A DNA stretch of 64,000 nucleotides, from contig NC_068558.1 in assembly GCF_022201045.2 (NCBI RefSeq), positions 48,897,501-48,961,500 of the forward strand. Reading direction: 5' to 3'. Of the stretch, positions 36,001-47,186 are shown piece by piece (positions within the stretch are counted from its first letter, which is position 1; each line of letters opens with the position of its first letter). The notes under the pieces are model-generated. The model had not been told where the DNA came from, searched no databases, and saw only the letters and a list, made by a program, of their open reading frames with translations. This DNA comes from Citrus sinensis (lineage: Eukaryota > Streptophyta > Magnoliopsida > Sapindales > Rutaceae). The translations under genes and the position numbers were made by a program.

Positions 36001-39000
36001 GGATCCTGATGATTATTTGCGTCAAAAGATAAGTGGTGGTCAATTGTCCAGAGTGGGCTTGAGCATGAGAGATGTAGTGCATAGGCACATGGAGGAGGCC
36101 TTCCATTATTTTTATGATAAAGAGAGAAAGCTATTTGCAGCTGGTTCACCAAGAAATCCTGCTATAGATAAATCAGATGATGAATCTCAGATTGCTCAAC
36201 AAATAATTATTGGATTGATGGACTGCTTCAGGCAGACTGGTGGTGCTGCTCAAGAAGGGGATCCATCTTTGTTGTCATCTGCGGTTTCTGCCATTGTTGG
36301 AAATGTAATACCAACTATGGTGAAAATTCATGATTTTACAGCTGGCAGTAATTATCAAAATTATGCGTCTACCACAGGTTCCTTAAGCTTTGCCAGGCGC
36401 ATTTTGCGTATATATATAACTTGCTTATGCTTGCTGAAGGAAGCACTTGGAGAGCGTCAGAGCCGGGTGTTTGAGATAGCTCTTGCAACAGAAGCTTCTT
36501 GTGCTCTTGCTCGAGTTTTTACTCCTGGAAAGGCTGCTCGGAGTCAGTTTCAGTCATCTCCTGAAGCCCATGATCCTAATGCAAATATGTCAAATGATAT
36601 ATTAAACAGCTCCTCAAAAGTAGCCTCTGGGAGAACTTCAAAAGTCACAGCTGCTATTTCTGCACTCGTTGTTGGTGCTGTTCTTCACGGCGTTACCAGC
36701 CTGGAAAGAATGGTTACTGTCTTTAGATTAAAGGAAGGACTGGATGTGATTCAGTTTGTGAGGAGTACAAAATCCAATTCAAATGGAAGTGCCCGTTCAA
36801 TTGGGACTTTTAAACTGGACAACTCAATTGAAGTTCACGTGCATTGGTTTAGGCTACTTGTTGGGAACTGTAGAACTGTTTCTGATGGACTAGTTGTGGA
36901 ATTCTTGGGCGAACCATCTATAGTAGCTCTTTCAAGAATGCAGCGAATGCTTCCTCTTAGCTTAGTCTTTCCACCTGCATATTTAATATTTGCCTTTGTT
37001 CTGTGGAGGCCATTCATTCTGAACAATAGCCTTGCAGTCCGTGAAGATATCCATCAAATGTATCAGTCTTTAACAATGGCCATCAATGATGCCATAAGAC
37101 ACCTGCCTTTCAGGGATGTATGTCTGAGAGACTGTCAGGGTTTCTACAATCTTGTGACTGCAGATTCCACTGATGCTGAGTTTGCAGCAATGCTGGAACT
37201 GAATGGTCTGGACTTGCAGTTGAAATTGATGGCATTTGTTCCTCTTCGTGCAAGGCTTTTTTTAAATGCTATCATTGATTGTAAAATGCCATCCTCCCTT
37301 TTTAAACCAGAGGACTTTAATCGAGTTTCTGGACATACTGAATCCAAAAGTCATCGTGCAGAGAATGAAGCAAAGCTTTTGGATAAGCTTGTGCATGTAC
37401 TGGATTCCCTGCAACCGGCAAAGTTTCATTGGCAGTGGGTTGAGCTCAGGCTTCTTTTGAACGAACAAGCCCTGATTGATAGACTGGAGAACCATGAAAT
37501 GTCCTTAGCCGAAGCCATTCGTTCTTTATCACCTAGTCCTGAAAAAGCTGCTGCTTCTGAGAATGAGAACAATTTTATTGAGATTATCCTTACAAGGTTA
37601 TTGGTCAGACCAGATGCTGCACCTCTGTTCTCAGAATTGGTCCATCTTTTTGGGAGGTCGCTAGAGGATTCGATGTTGTTGCAGGCTAAATGGTTCCTAG
37701 GTGGACATGATGTTCTCTTTGGACGGAAAACCATTAGACAGCGTCTTGTTAATATTGCTGAGAGTAAAGGCCTTTCAACTAAGGCCCAGTTTTGGAAGCC
37801 TTGGGGCTGGGTTAATTCTGGTTTTGGTCCTGGTTTAAACAGGGGAGATAAGAAGAAGCTGGAAGCTACCTCTCTTGAAGAAGGAGAAGTGGTGGAAGAA
37901 GGCATTGACTCAAAACGACATGGGAAAGGGTCCAATCCATTATTTGATGCTGAAGGCACCAGCATCGGCCAGCAGCACGTGACTGAGAGGGCATTCATTG
38001 AGTTGGTTCTTCCATGCATAGATCAGAGCTCTGATGACTCACGCAATACCTTTGCAAATGATTTGATCAAGCAGTTGAATAACATTGAGCAGCAGATTAG
38101 TGCTGTTACTCGTGGAGCAAATAAGCTGACAGGATCAGTTCCTTCTGGAATTGAAGTTCCTTCAAATAAAGGCAGTAATCGCAAAAGTATAAGAGGTGGA
38201 AGCCCTGGATTGGCCAGACGACTAGCTGCTACAGCTGATCCTGCACCACCCTCCCCTGCTGCTTTGCGAGCATCTATGTCACTGCGTTTGCAGTTTCTTC
38301 TGAGATTGCTGCCTCTCATCTATACGGACGGGTAATTATATAATATTTGTCTAAACTTTAGCTATGGTTCTGTTTGGTTTTATTTTTAAATTTTGCTCTT
38401 GCAATGTCAGTTTTGTTTCACTTTTTTCCTTTACTATTATGTTGGTAGCAAATGTTGGCATTTAGCAAAAGCAATCATGTTTTCTTGCTGTTTTTCCCAT
38501 CTGGTGCTTCCGTGTTTGGTTTCAATATTGGTTTCGTTGTCTGTGCTGCTTAGGGTACTTGGGGGAACTGTAAAGAAAAGATTTGCTTTCAGTCCAACAA
38601 ATAGTGTTTTTTTTGTGTGTGTGTTTGTCACCTGCCTGTTTCATTATAAAGGTACTTGCTTCTTGCATCATTGTGAAAATTTTGAATTGTAAATTTATCC
38701 CAGTCATGTATATTGTTTCTCCACAATTGTGCTTCCTTGTAATCAGAGGGTAAACTTGAATATGATACAATCTTTGATATTAAATAACACTCATCTTGTA
38801 TTGGTTGCATATTTTAGTTGTGCTTCTTTTAAGTTGCAATAGTGGATGTAGAAATTTGCTAAGTTGTCCATGTGTTGAATTTTCCAGGGAGCCATCTGGC
38901 CGAAACATGAGGTACTTGCTTGCCTCTGTAATTCTCCGTCTACTTGGGAGTCGGGTTGTTCATGAGGATGCAGACCTCTCCTTTTATCCCACGCAGAGCC

Positions 39001-40226
39001 CTCAGTCAAAGAGAGAGGTGGAGTCACTGCCTGAGGCTTCTTCTGTACCTTCCGCAGATTTTTCTGGGGAAAGTCTTTTTGATCGGTTATTGTTGGTCCT
39101 CTATGGCTTGTTGAGTAGTTGCCAGCCAAGTTGGTTGCGGCCAAAGCCGGCCTTCAAGTCTAGCAACAACACATTGAAGGACTCTTCTGGGTTTGATCGT
39201 GAGATAGCAGAGAGTTTGCAGGTTTGTTCATCAATGGAATACTTTTCAAAACTATGTATATTATTCGCGATGATTTAACTCTTAACTTTATCGAATTAAA
39301 TTTGGGATATTTATTCTCTTTAGTCTGTAGGTTTAGCTATCTTTTCATGGTTATTTTCTAAAATTTCTGTAAGGAAGTTTGACATGGTTAATAGTGTCCA
39401 TCTTGACACTATTAACATGTATGATTTTTAGGAAAAACTTTTAGAAGGTCTTAATTTTTTTCCTTCAATTTTACTTTTCATTGGACTATATAATATAAAC
39501 ATGTATGATTTTTAGGAAAAACTTTTAGAAGGTCTTAATTTTTTTCCTTTAATTTTACTTTTCATTGGACTATATAATATAAATGGCATTGGGGGTTTAA
39601 CTGCTCCCATCATGGACATGAAAATAAGCCTTTTTCTTCATCTCTGCACCTGACTCTTGAGATCTTGGTGTATATTCTCTCCTTTTACCTGAAATCTTCA
39701 GTCAATAAAGATAATTTGAAAATTCAGATAATAATTGACTCTTCTGATTCTGAAATTATGTCTGTGGGTGCAGAATGACTTAGATCACATGCAACTACCT
39801 GACACTGTTAGATGGCGTATCCAAGCTGCCATACCTATATTATTACCTTCTGTGCGATGCTCTCTCACTTGCCAGCCACCATCTGTCCCAGTGGCTGCAC
39901 TTGCATCACTTCAACCTAGCATCTCAGTTTCTGGGGCATCCCCTGGAAATCTAAACCTACCTCAGAGAAATCCAGTTCCTTTGGCACGATCCGCGACCAA
40001 CACAGGGAAGTCCAAGCCAATTCCATTGCAGCAGGATAGTGATATGGAGATAGACCCATGGACACTCTTGGAAGATGGTGCAGGATCAGGCCCATCTTCG
40101 AGTAATACTGCAGCCATAGGCAGTGGTGACCAAGCTAATCTTCAAGCTGCCAGCTGGCTTAAAGGGGCCATAAGGGTGAGGCGCACAGACCTCACATACA
40201 TTGGTGCTGTGGATGATGATAGTTGA
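30066..40226 (+). CDS. MED12: Mediator complex subunit 12
   Basis: MED12 (CRYPTIC PRECOCIOUS/CENTER CITY in Arabidopsis) belongs to the Mediator kinase module with CDK8, cyclin C and MED13, and regulates RNA polymerase II transcription in the nucleus. Predicted exons are 30066-30193, 30458-30517, 30731-30836, 31290-31358, 31487-31540, 31745-31852, 31929-32078, 32168-32512, 32669-35082, 35719-38331, 38888-39221 and 39774-40226: 6,834 nt, 2,277 aa, close to the about 2,235 aa of Arabidopsis, with every phase consistent. Diagnostic stretches are MQRYHPTSCTSAVNNSAISG, the MED12 signature RLGPPDFHPQTPNCPEETLT and EYVQNGYKETVEGLE, LRATWFIKVTYLNQVRHGS, SLHFKWWYMVRLVQWHLAEG, VFFICEWATCDFRDFRT and LPDTVRWRIQAAIPILLPS. 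No internal stop or frameshift is present, so the gene looks intact. Confidence 0.96.
39414..39581 (+). repeat. Near-perfect 84-bp tandem duplication in a MED12 intron
   Basis: Copies 39414-39497 and 39498-39581 are almost identical, both starting AACATGTATGATTTTTAGG and ending in TATATAATATAA. They lie inside the last intron (39222-39773), away from the splice sites. Confidence 0.95.
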
Positions 40227-40620
40227 TTTTAGGTTTAACTTCATTTTTGATTTGATCTGGGGTGAGCCACCCCCTCAATGGGTAAATCTGTGTTCTCTTT
40301 TGTTTTGTATAATTGGCTGCAAGACTTGATCTTGGGCTTGCCCTTGTGGTTTGGTGGTTAAGAGAGCTGTTGAGAGAGGCATTCTTTTCGAGGGAGGAGG
40401 GGGTTGGGGGGTTCTGGCAGACATGGGTCCATACTCCATGGGGAAGAAAATGTGAAGATGCGCTCACTGCCATATGGCCTGGTCTGGGACATGCTTGACT
40501 AACTAACCTTTTGTAACCCCCCATCTGGACCGTCCGGTTCAGAGGCTTGTTGTATATATAGAGACAATTGTTTCATTTTACCCATTGATCTGAGTAGAAT
40601 ATCTCTAGAATGATATATAG
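40227..40620 (+). other. MED12 3' UTR region
   Basis: Downstream of the stop codon. It contains a G-rich, repeat-like block at 40320-40550 (TGGTTTGGTGGTTAAGAGAG and ATGGGTCCATACTCCATGG) that resembles plant tRNA-derived retroposon sequence only loosely. Confidence 0.4.
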
Positions 40621-40828
40621 CCGTTTCATGCTCATCAATCTTGCTCTCATCTCTTTTCCCTCATAATATAATAAAAGCTCATGCACATATTCTATAGCAT
40701 GATGCATGCGTCTCTTATGTTATATATTCTTATTGTGCAAGCATTGTGCTTCTATTATTTTCACTGTAAAACACGGTTTAATTGTCTTTCACGTTTCTAG
40801 GAATCACTATTTTGTGGATGCATATGTA

Positions 40829-40998
40829 TTGCGAATTATTCTAGATAATTCCTTGTTAGAATGGAAAGAATTAGGGGAAGAAGGGCCCGCCGGTAATGAC
40901 TGGGAAGATCGAAAAATTGGACGAAGAAGGGATTTTTTGGTTAGACGCATGGAATTAGCTAAGCATTTTCTTCGAACAAATATAGAACCAGAGTGGAT
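40829..40998 (+). pseudogene. Plastid-derived rpoC1 fragment (NUPT)
   Basis: About 170 bp encode [19 protein letters not shown] followed by [20 protein letters not shown] and [16 protein letters not shown]. This is an internal piece of the chloroplast RNA polymerase beta' subunit (rpoC1). Nothing of rpoC1 is recognisable before RIILDNS or after EPEW, so it is an isolated fragment within nuclear DNA. The frame is open across the whole segment, but with several substitutions relative to the usual plastid sequence (for example IIIDNS to IILDNS). It cannot make a functional polymerase subunit. Confidence 0.85.
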
Positions 40999-41771
40999 CA
41001 ATGATGAAAGTAGACTGGTACCAACACTTGCTACTGTAAATTTTTTGGATGCCATTTCTTTTTAACTTGTCCTCTCGTAGTTCTTGATTTAATTCAATAT
41101 AGTCGGCTATTTGTGATAGCTTGGCATCATGATCATTAACTATGAATATGATGCCGGGGGTGTGGCAGGTATCACTGGTTTTGTTGTGTGACATGTAATG
41201 GTTTGAATTATGAAATATAGAATAGGAGACCTGAGGGGATTAAGTTAGGTTTTGGGTGAGGTAAAAATATGGTCAAATTAGTAATGATATTTTAGGTTCA
41301 GCTGGTGCTGCTGTGATAAAAATTATGCTCGGTTTCTTTTAATTTGCAGTTGGGAAGCGCACGCTAGTTTCGACAATCTCTCGGCTTTGGAGTTGGAGTA
41401 CGCATATAATGTCGGATAATTTTGCCACTCTTACTATTGTTTTACTGCTTGATAGCGAGCTTTTGTAGAAAAAAAATAAGGAAGAAGGTTTTTGGATTTG
41501 GGTTAAAGAAGTCTACTTGCCTTGCATACATTAGTGTTTTCTAATTTGTACAGGACTTTTAAATTGAAAGTTTTGGGTATGATTTTAAATTAACGGAGCC
41601 CCACGGCCCACTGAGATTAAATCAACAACTGCAGCCGTCGGGACATGTTGGATTAAAAAAGAGTACGCAAAGCAGATTTGAGTTGTCAATGGCCGAGTGG
41701 GGCTTGGCTTACTTCACAAATATAACCTGTTCTTCCTCTGCGTCGTCGTCACATTCAGATATATTAAGCTT

Positions 41772-41908
41772 AATCAAAATGAGATGCAAGCTTAATGTTT
41801 TTACATTTTCAGATTTCGTTCATCACAACTGTTACAAATTTACAATGACAAAAGGGGTTTGTTAATTCATTTAATTTTAATACATTAAGCTTGCATCTCA
41901 TTTTGATT
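41772..41908. repeat. Perfect 26-bp inverted repeat with an 85-bp loop
   Basis: Positions 41772-41797 are the exact reverse complement of 41883-41908 (the right arm starts CATTAAGCTTGCATCTCATT). A further base pair is possible at 41798/41882. The transcript of this DNA could fold into a stable hairpin. Confidence 0.93.
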
Positions 41909-42630
41909 TTCTTAAATTAAGTTTAATTTAAAAATTGTTGCAATCTGAGTCTCAGGTGTGAGGGCTTATCATGGTTTCCAATCAGGCTCTCCCTTAGTTA
42001 CGTTAACTTATAGCATGTGAATTGGCTAGTTGACCGGTAAAAATATGCCACATGTGCACCAAAATTCATAAATATTTATTTAAAATTTTAAATCAGGATT
42101 AGTTTATTAAAAAAAATTTCAAATAAGCATTTTCCATCAATAATCAACAACATTGATCAAAGTTAAAATCGACAACCAAAAAGGGAAAATTATAAATTTT
42201 ATTAGTTTTTTGTCCTTCACAATCATTAGATCATTTTCTGTTCCATTTTTCCCAATTGCCCATCGCCTAAAACTAACCAATTCAGCCGGTTTCTCTCGTG
42301 TTACTACCTTCCCACAAATTGATAACCGTCCGTTGGATTAGATTTTAGTACATTTGAACGACCGAGATTCTCCGAAAATTTGTAACTTAGGAATTGCCTT
42401 TCAAAAAAAAAAAATTATTACTTACACATACACGCGTGTTCATGTCACATTCATGAGCTGAGCTAAACCGTATTCTATATTTCTATCTAAGACTTGGTTA
42501 AAGATTGAGTTTCAGGACCCAAGACCTGTTAAAAATCTGTTGGCCAAGCATAACAAGGTAAGGAACATGTTGCAACTGCTTAATCTCTCTTTTTTTTTTT
42601 ATTTCTCCTTAAATCATTTTAAATGTTATG

Positions 42631-43156
42631 GTGCGTTTGCTTATGACATTGGAAAATCGCAATTTAAATAGGAATAATTGATGGTCTTTACTTCTCAAAA
42701 TAAAAGTGATAATAAGAATGAAATATGCGGATCCACATGTTTTTGAAATGGAAACTTAATTTGAGTGATTCGGAATTAAATTCTCATTTCTTGAACTCTT
42801 TATTTTACTCTACTTAAATTTCATAATTTCACTTTTGTCCCAATAAAATATTAATATATTATTGTATTATTGTTATTGTTATTATTCTTGTAATTATTAT
42901 TAATGATGATGATAATTTTACCAATAATAACAACAGCAACAACCACAAATATTATAATAAATAATGACAATAATCAACTTAGGTCACTTCAATTACTTAT
43001 AAGAGTCCATTATGATTTTAAGACAAAGTAAACACATCAATGACAATATAGCTCATTTCAATTTCGATTGCTACAATTAAAAGTAAACAATTTATTATAA
43101 TTTCAATCCTCATTCCGATTCCAACTTATTTCAATTACTGATTGGTGAACGCAATC
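42631..43156. mobile_element. Possible hAT-like MITE (about 525 bp)
   Basis: The left end GTGCGTTTGCTTATGACATT is inversely similar to the right end, whose reverse complement reads GATTGCGTTCACCAATCAGT. The inner sequence has the ATTCC-rich arms (for example CTCATTCCGATTCCAACTT near 43110) seen in common plant hAT MITEs. Target-site duplication is not clear, so the ends are approximate. Confidence 0.45.
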
Positions 43157-44020
43157 TTAATACATATTCTATTCGTCACAAAATGAAACTACTATGAGAC
43201 TTAAATATTATAGAATTATATTCAATAATTTATAAAATAATTTAATTTAATTTATCTAATAAATACATACTACAACAATTGAGACTTAAATATTAGGATG
43301 CATGATGGATTGCTTTATTTTCTATGCATTTTTTTAATTACATGAGACTACAACTGATATTTACAATCAAATAATTACTGGAGCTAATTTATATTAAATT
43401 TTATATAGTATTATCCAAACTTTTAATCCTCTTTAATATTGGAGGGACGTCAACTCCACTGACATTTAAAAAAAAAAAAAAAACACATTCATTCCGATAT
43501 AAAGAAAGAATTAAATCTCTCACGATATTTTTACGGGACAACTACCCTCGCAATTAGGAGGAAGTGGCTCTAACCTTTGGTTTATTGTATATGCGTTTAG
43601 TAGAGTACAAAATAGACATACAAGCTCTCTTGCCAGCCAACTTGTCAGTCGCTCCTTCTCTTTCGGTCTCCTGCCCAGTAAGTAAGTTGATGAACTCCTT
43701 CTTTCTTTTCAAGATTTCTCAATTTGTTAATTTTTTTTGGCAATCCACTATAATCCATGTTTTATAAAGTTATTTTTTGAGGCTAAATTCTCTTATACAA
43801 CAATTAGGTTGTGGAGAAAAAGTGAGAATTTTTTATACCCAAAGAATTATTATTATTATTATTGTTGTTGTTGTTTTGGCAAGTCTTCATTGAAGCAGAA
43901 CAGTTTAATGTTTTTATAGATTTTTAGTTCTGTTGATTAACCTTTGCGGTAAATTATGAATGATCTTGCAGGGAAGCGTTGAAATTTTGGAAGCTTGCAG
44001 ATTCGGTGATTGTTGTTGCA

Positions 44021-44254
44021 ATGGATACGGAAAAGGGATTGAATGGTTTTGATGGAGTTAGAGGCAAGACAGAGGAGGCAATGTCTGAAGTTGAAGCTGA
44101 GGCTTTGAAGAAGTGTTTAGAGGAAAAGAAAGGAGAACAAGAGACCCACTCCAAATGCAAGTCAAAGATAGAGGCTTTTCAGTCTTCTTCTTCTCATTCA
44201 AAGAAGCCTTTGGGTCCTTTGATGCTCAGAAGTGGTTCCTTGACTGATGTATGA
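44021..44254 (+). CDS. Small uncharacterised plant protein (77 aa)
   Basis: An open frame from the ATG at 44021 gives MDTEKGLNGFDGVRGKTEEA and on to a charged helix (SEVEAEALKKCLEEKKGEQE), a Ser-rich stretch and the C-terminus KPLGPLMLRSGSLTDV. The exon opens at 43971 after a good acceptor (GATCTTGCAG), and a matching donor (CCAGTAAGT) ends a probable non-coding first exon at about 43677, so the gene seems to have a spliced 5' leader. The ending PLxLRSGSLTDV strikes me as a recurring feature of small unannotated plant proteins, but I cannot name a family or function. Confidence 0.62.
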   Translation: MDTEKGLNGFDGVRGKTEEAMSEVEAEALKKCLEEKKGEQETHSKCKSKIEAFQSSSSHSKKPLGPLMLRSGSLTDV

Positions 44255-44770
44255 AATAAATTAGTGGTAACCATGTTTCAGGATTTTGGGTTTACTGCTC
44301 TTATAATTTTCTCCAATGTCTCATAGCTAGCCTGGGTTTTTTTTTTTTTTTCCTCCTTCTGTTGGGTTAAATAGATTGGCTAAAGAAAAAATGGTGATGT
44401 TTTGCATCGAACAAAGCATCTTGCTATATGCGATTCTGGCATCGAAAAGAGGAGATGAATTGAAGGGTTTAATATAGTCAAAATTCAATATAATCAGAAA
44501 AGTTGGGGATGTGTTAGAACTTCTAGTTTTCATGATGTTAATTTACACGTCTGCTTAAAAGTATCAGACAGGACATTGAAAACAAATTCTGTATGAAAAT
44601 AATTTAAAGAAAAAAATGAATAAATAACAACTTGGCTTCGCTTATAAGCAAATAATTGCTATTTCCTAGTTTAATTCGCATGATCATGCCGTTGCAGTAC
44701 TCGAGCTACCAAAACTTTTTGAATGGTTTTTGGCCAGAGAAAAGTGCTGGGATTGGGATGTCCCTCGTTT

Positions 44771-47138
44771 TTACTGATCCTGGTTTCTTACTGATCTGTC
44801 TACAAAAAGAACATCTTCAACCCAAGCCACGGTGTTGAATGCTAGGCCTTCTAACACCCTTGAATAGCTCTCCAAGACTGCTTGCCCCACATCCTGCAAG
44901 AAGTTGCTTTTCCTTGAGTAATTTTTTTTTTAAATTTCCCAGATATATGAAATTACACCTCAAATGAATTTATACAAGGTTGGGGGATTATTTAGAGTCA
45001 ATTTTGTGCAACTACTAGTTCCTTCCTTAATGCAGTTATACTGGCAAAACGATATTGACATTATGCGCACGGTGATTTTTGGTTATTGCTGCTTAGAAAT
45101 GAATAAGATGGCGAAAGACTTACTTGATTACATTGAATCTTACATGTGTCCAAGGATGTCTGTGCAAGTTCAGGATACCTCTGCTTCAAGTAAAATAACA
45201 AGCTCTCTGCCCTTGCAGCCAAAAGATGATTTTTGTCGCTGCGATCAGTTTCAGACATGAGATCTTTAACCATGTCCCATGAAGATTTGGAGTGGCTCAT
45301 GCAAGCTTTGCGTCTCCATGTATACATTGATGCCTCAACATGATCTGCAAGCTCAAGAGCTTCGTGTTCAGATGCTATACTGAGACAGTCCAGAAGATGG
45401 TCGGGCGAGAATTTTTCAGTTGTGTACATGTAGCGGTAAATGAAATCTCCAAGACATGCTTTTCCACTCTGAACATAAGAAAATTTTCCCACAAGAGTGA
45501 AACTTAGATGACAGCAGTTCTATTAAGCCTAAATACATGTCATAATATCATTCTATTTGGCTTACATATAAATAACCTGATAAATGATGATGTTGTGCAT
45601 ACTATGAAATGATTCTGAAATTGCTTCCAGGTTCAATGCTTGGGTTATTTTCTTAATGTGACCAATTCTAATTTTGAACTTAGTAGCAAACCACTATTGT
45701 AGCAAGAGTGTACTTCATGATTCATCATCTTATGAATTATATTTCTTGTTGATGAGTTCTGGAGGGTTCAAAAGAGGACTAACCTTCGGAAGGTTTGCCA
45801 TGTATGAGTCTGGAATTTCCATTTCAGCAAGAATGGTACTATTAATAGCCATGGCCGCTTTGTGAATTTGATTAGCACAATCACGCTTGTGGCGTAGGTG
45901 CTTCCTTGACTTCTCAGAGAGACCACCTGGAGGGACACAAGGAACAGGCAGCCACCATTTCTCCTCTTTACGCTGAACAATAACTCTTCGAAAGGAGCCT
46001 GATCGTGTTGAATTAGACGACATACTCCCCTGTTCTGCATACCAGAACTCTGTGTCCTGGAAGCTCTCCAATATATCCTAGGTCAAACAAAACCAACTTG
46101 CCATTAGCCACAGTATGATAAAAAAAAAAAACATTGTTTTGCTACTCTATTTTGAAGACTAGGAATGCGATCATTCTCTTACCATGAGCATTGTGTCTAG
46201 TTTTTGTAGAGCAGGAAGGTTGATGTAAATATCTGCCCTTGGTCTGCTTGCCATTACCTGAAACATCATAGCATCATGTTAAAAACAGGTTAAGATAACA
46301 CATTCTTGTATGAATTTTGGCCTTGGACTTAATAATTCACCTCAACTTCTCTTCCGTCGCGTAAATTCTGTGACTCAGAGACGAACTCAACAATGTAATC
46401 ACACACAGAAAGAAGACAATCCATTTCTCTCTTCCACAATGCTTTCTTTTCAGGTTTTAGAGGTGCCAATCTCAAGTTTTGGCCAAATACAGTGGCTGCA
46501 GAATGCAAACAGCAGTGATCAATGAAAATGAAAATAACATTGAAGATTATGAGCCACCAAGTTTATTCACTTAAAAAAAATTACCATAAAGATTGGTTAT
46601 GGCATTTGAGATTGTAACAGCTGTGCACACTCCTTTGCCACTTCCGGACATATCTTCACCAAGCAAAAGCTTTGCAAATCTTTCCTTCATAAGCTCCAGC
46701 TCTGCCAATAAAATTATCACAGCAACAATTATCCAAATTTTGTTCTGGTTTCAGAACTCTGAGAGAGAGAGAGAGAGAGAAATTATATATGTATATATAG
46801 AAAAGGACTCTACCTAAGTCCATTGATTCTTGATCATCAAGATTTTTGTCAACAACGGTCTTTTGCTGCCTCATTTCTGGTCGGCCAAGAGCAGGCTGTC
46901 CAGATCTTGAAACCGGCCAATTCGAAGGAGAAGGTTCACTGCAAGAACTATTATCATCGATGGGGTCTGAAAAGGCTGAGGTCTCAGAGTTAGTCCGGTG
47001 GTATGCAAAAGAATCAGCGCTCATCGTTGAGTAAACTGGAGTTTCAGATGTTGATGTCTGGTCATTTTGGTCTATTGATGAAGGTGAAGGCCGACACCCC
47101 CGATCATAAGTTTCATCTGAATTCGTCGAATTTTCCAT
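44771..47138 (-). CDS. Rop guanine nucleotide exchange factor (PRONE domain)
   Basis: RopGEFs activate plant ROP GTPases at the plasma membrane, often downstream of receptor-like kinases, in polar growth and signalling. Predicted exons on the minus strand are 47138-46814, 46701-46585, 46495-46341, 46257-46183, 46077-45784, 45468-45124 and 44893-44771: 1,434 nt, 477 aa, phases consistent. A variable Ser-rich N-terminus (residues 1-108) precedes the PRONE domain. Conserved pieces are [111 protein letters not shown] and [20 protein letters not shown]. The C-terminal tail after the PRONE domain is very short (RSVRNQDQ), unlike long-tailed members with an autoinhibitory tail. An acceptor at 47184-47186 suggests a 5' UTR intron. 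Confidence 0.93.
46760..46780. repeat. (GA)n microsatellite in RopGEF intron 1
   Basis: A GA run of about 20 bp next to an AT-rich stretch, between the first two coding exons. Confidence 0.9.
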
Positions 47139-47186
47139 TTGAGCCTTTGAAAGTTATATGACTTGTGGCCTAGTAGCTCAGTTCTG

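Larger units (their letters stand above)
41066..43550. other. Intergenic with repeats
   Basis: AT-rich DNA downstream of MED12. It contains a perfect inverted repeat near 41772-41909 and a possible hAT-like element at 42631-43156. No gene is recognised. Confidence 0.55.

Noticed and set aside
37426-38019. 197-codon minus-strand open frame opposite MED12
   Set aside because: Antisense shadow of a conserved MED12 exon; no splice or homology evidence.
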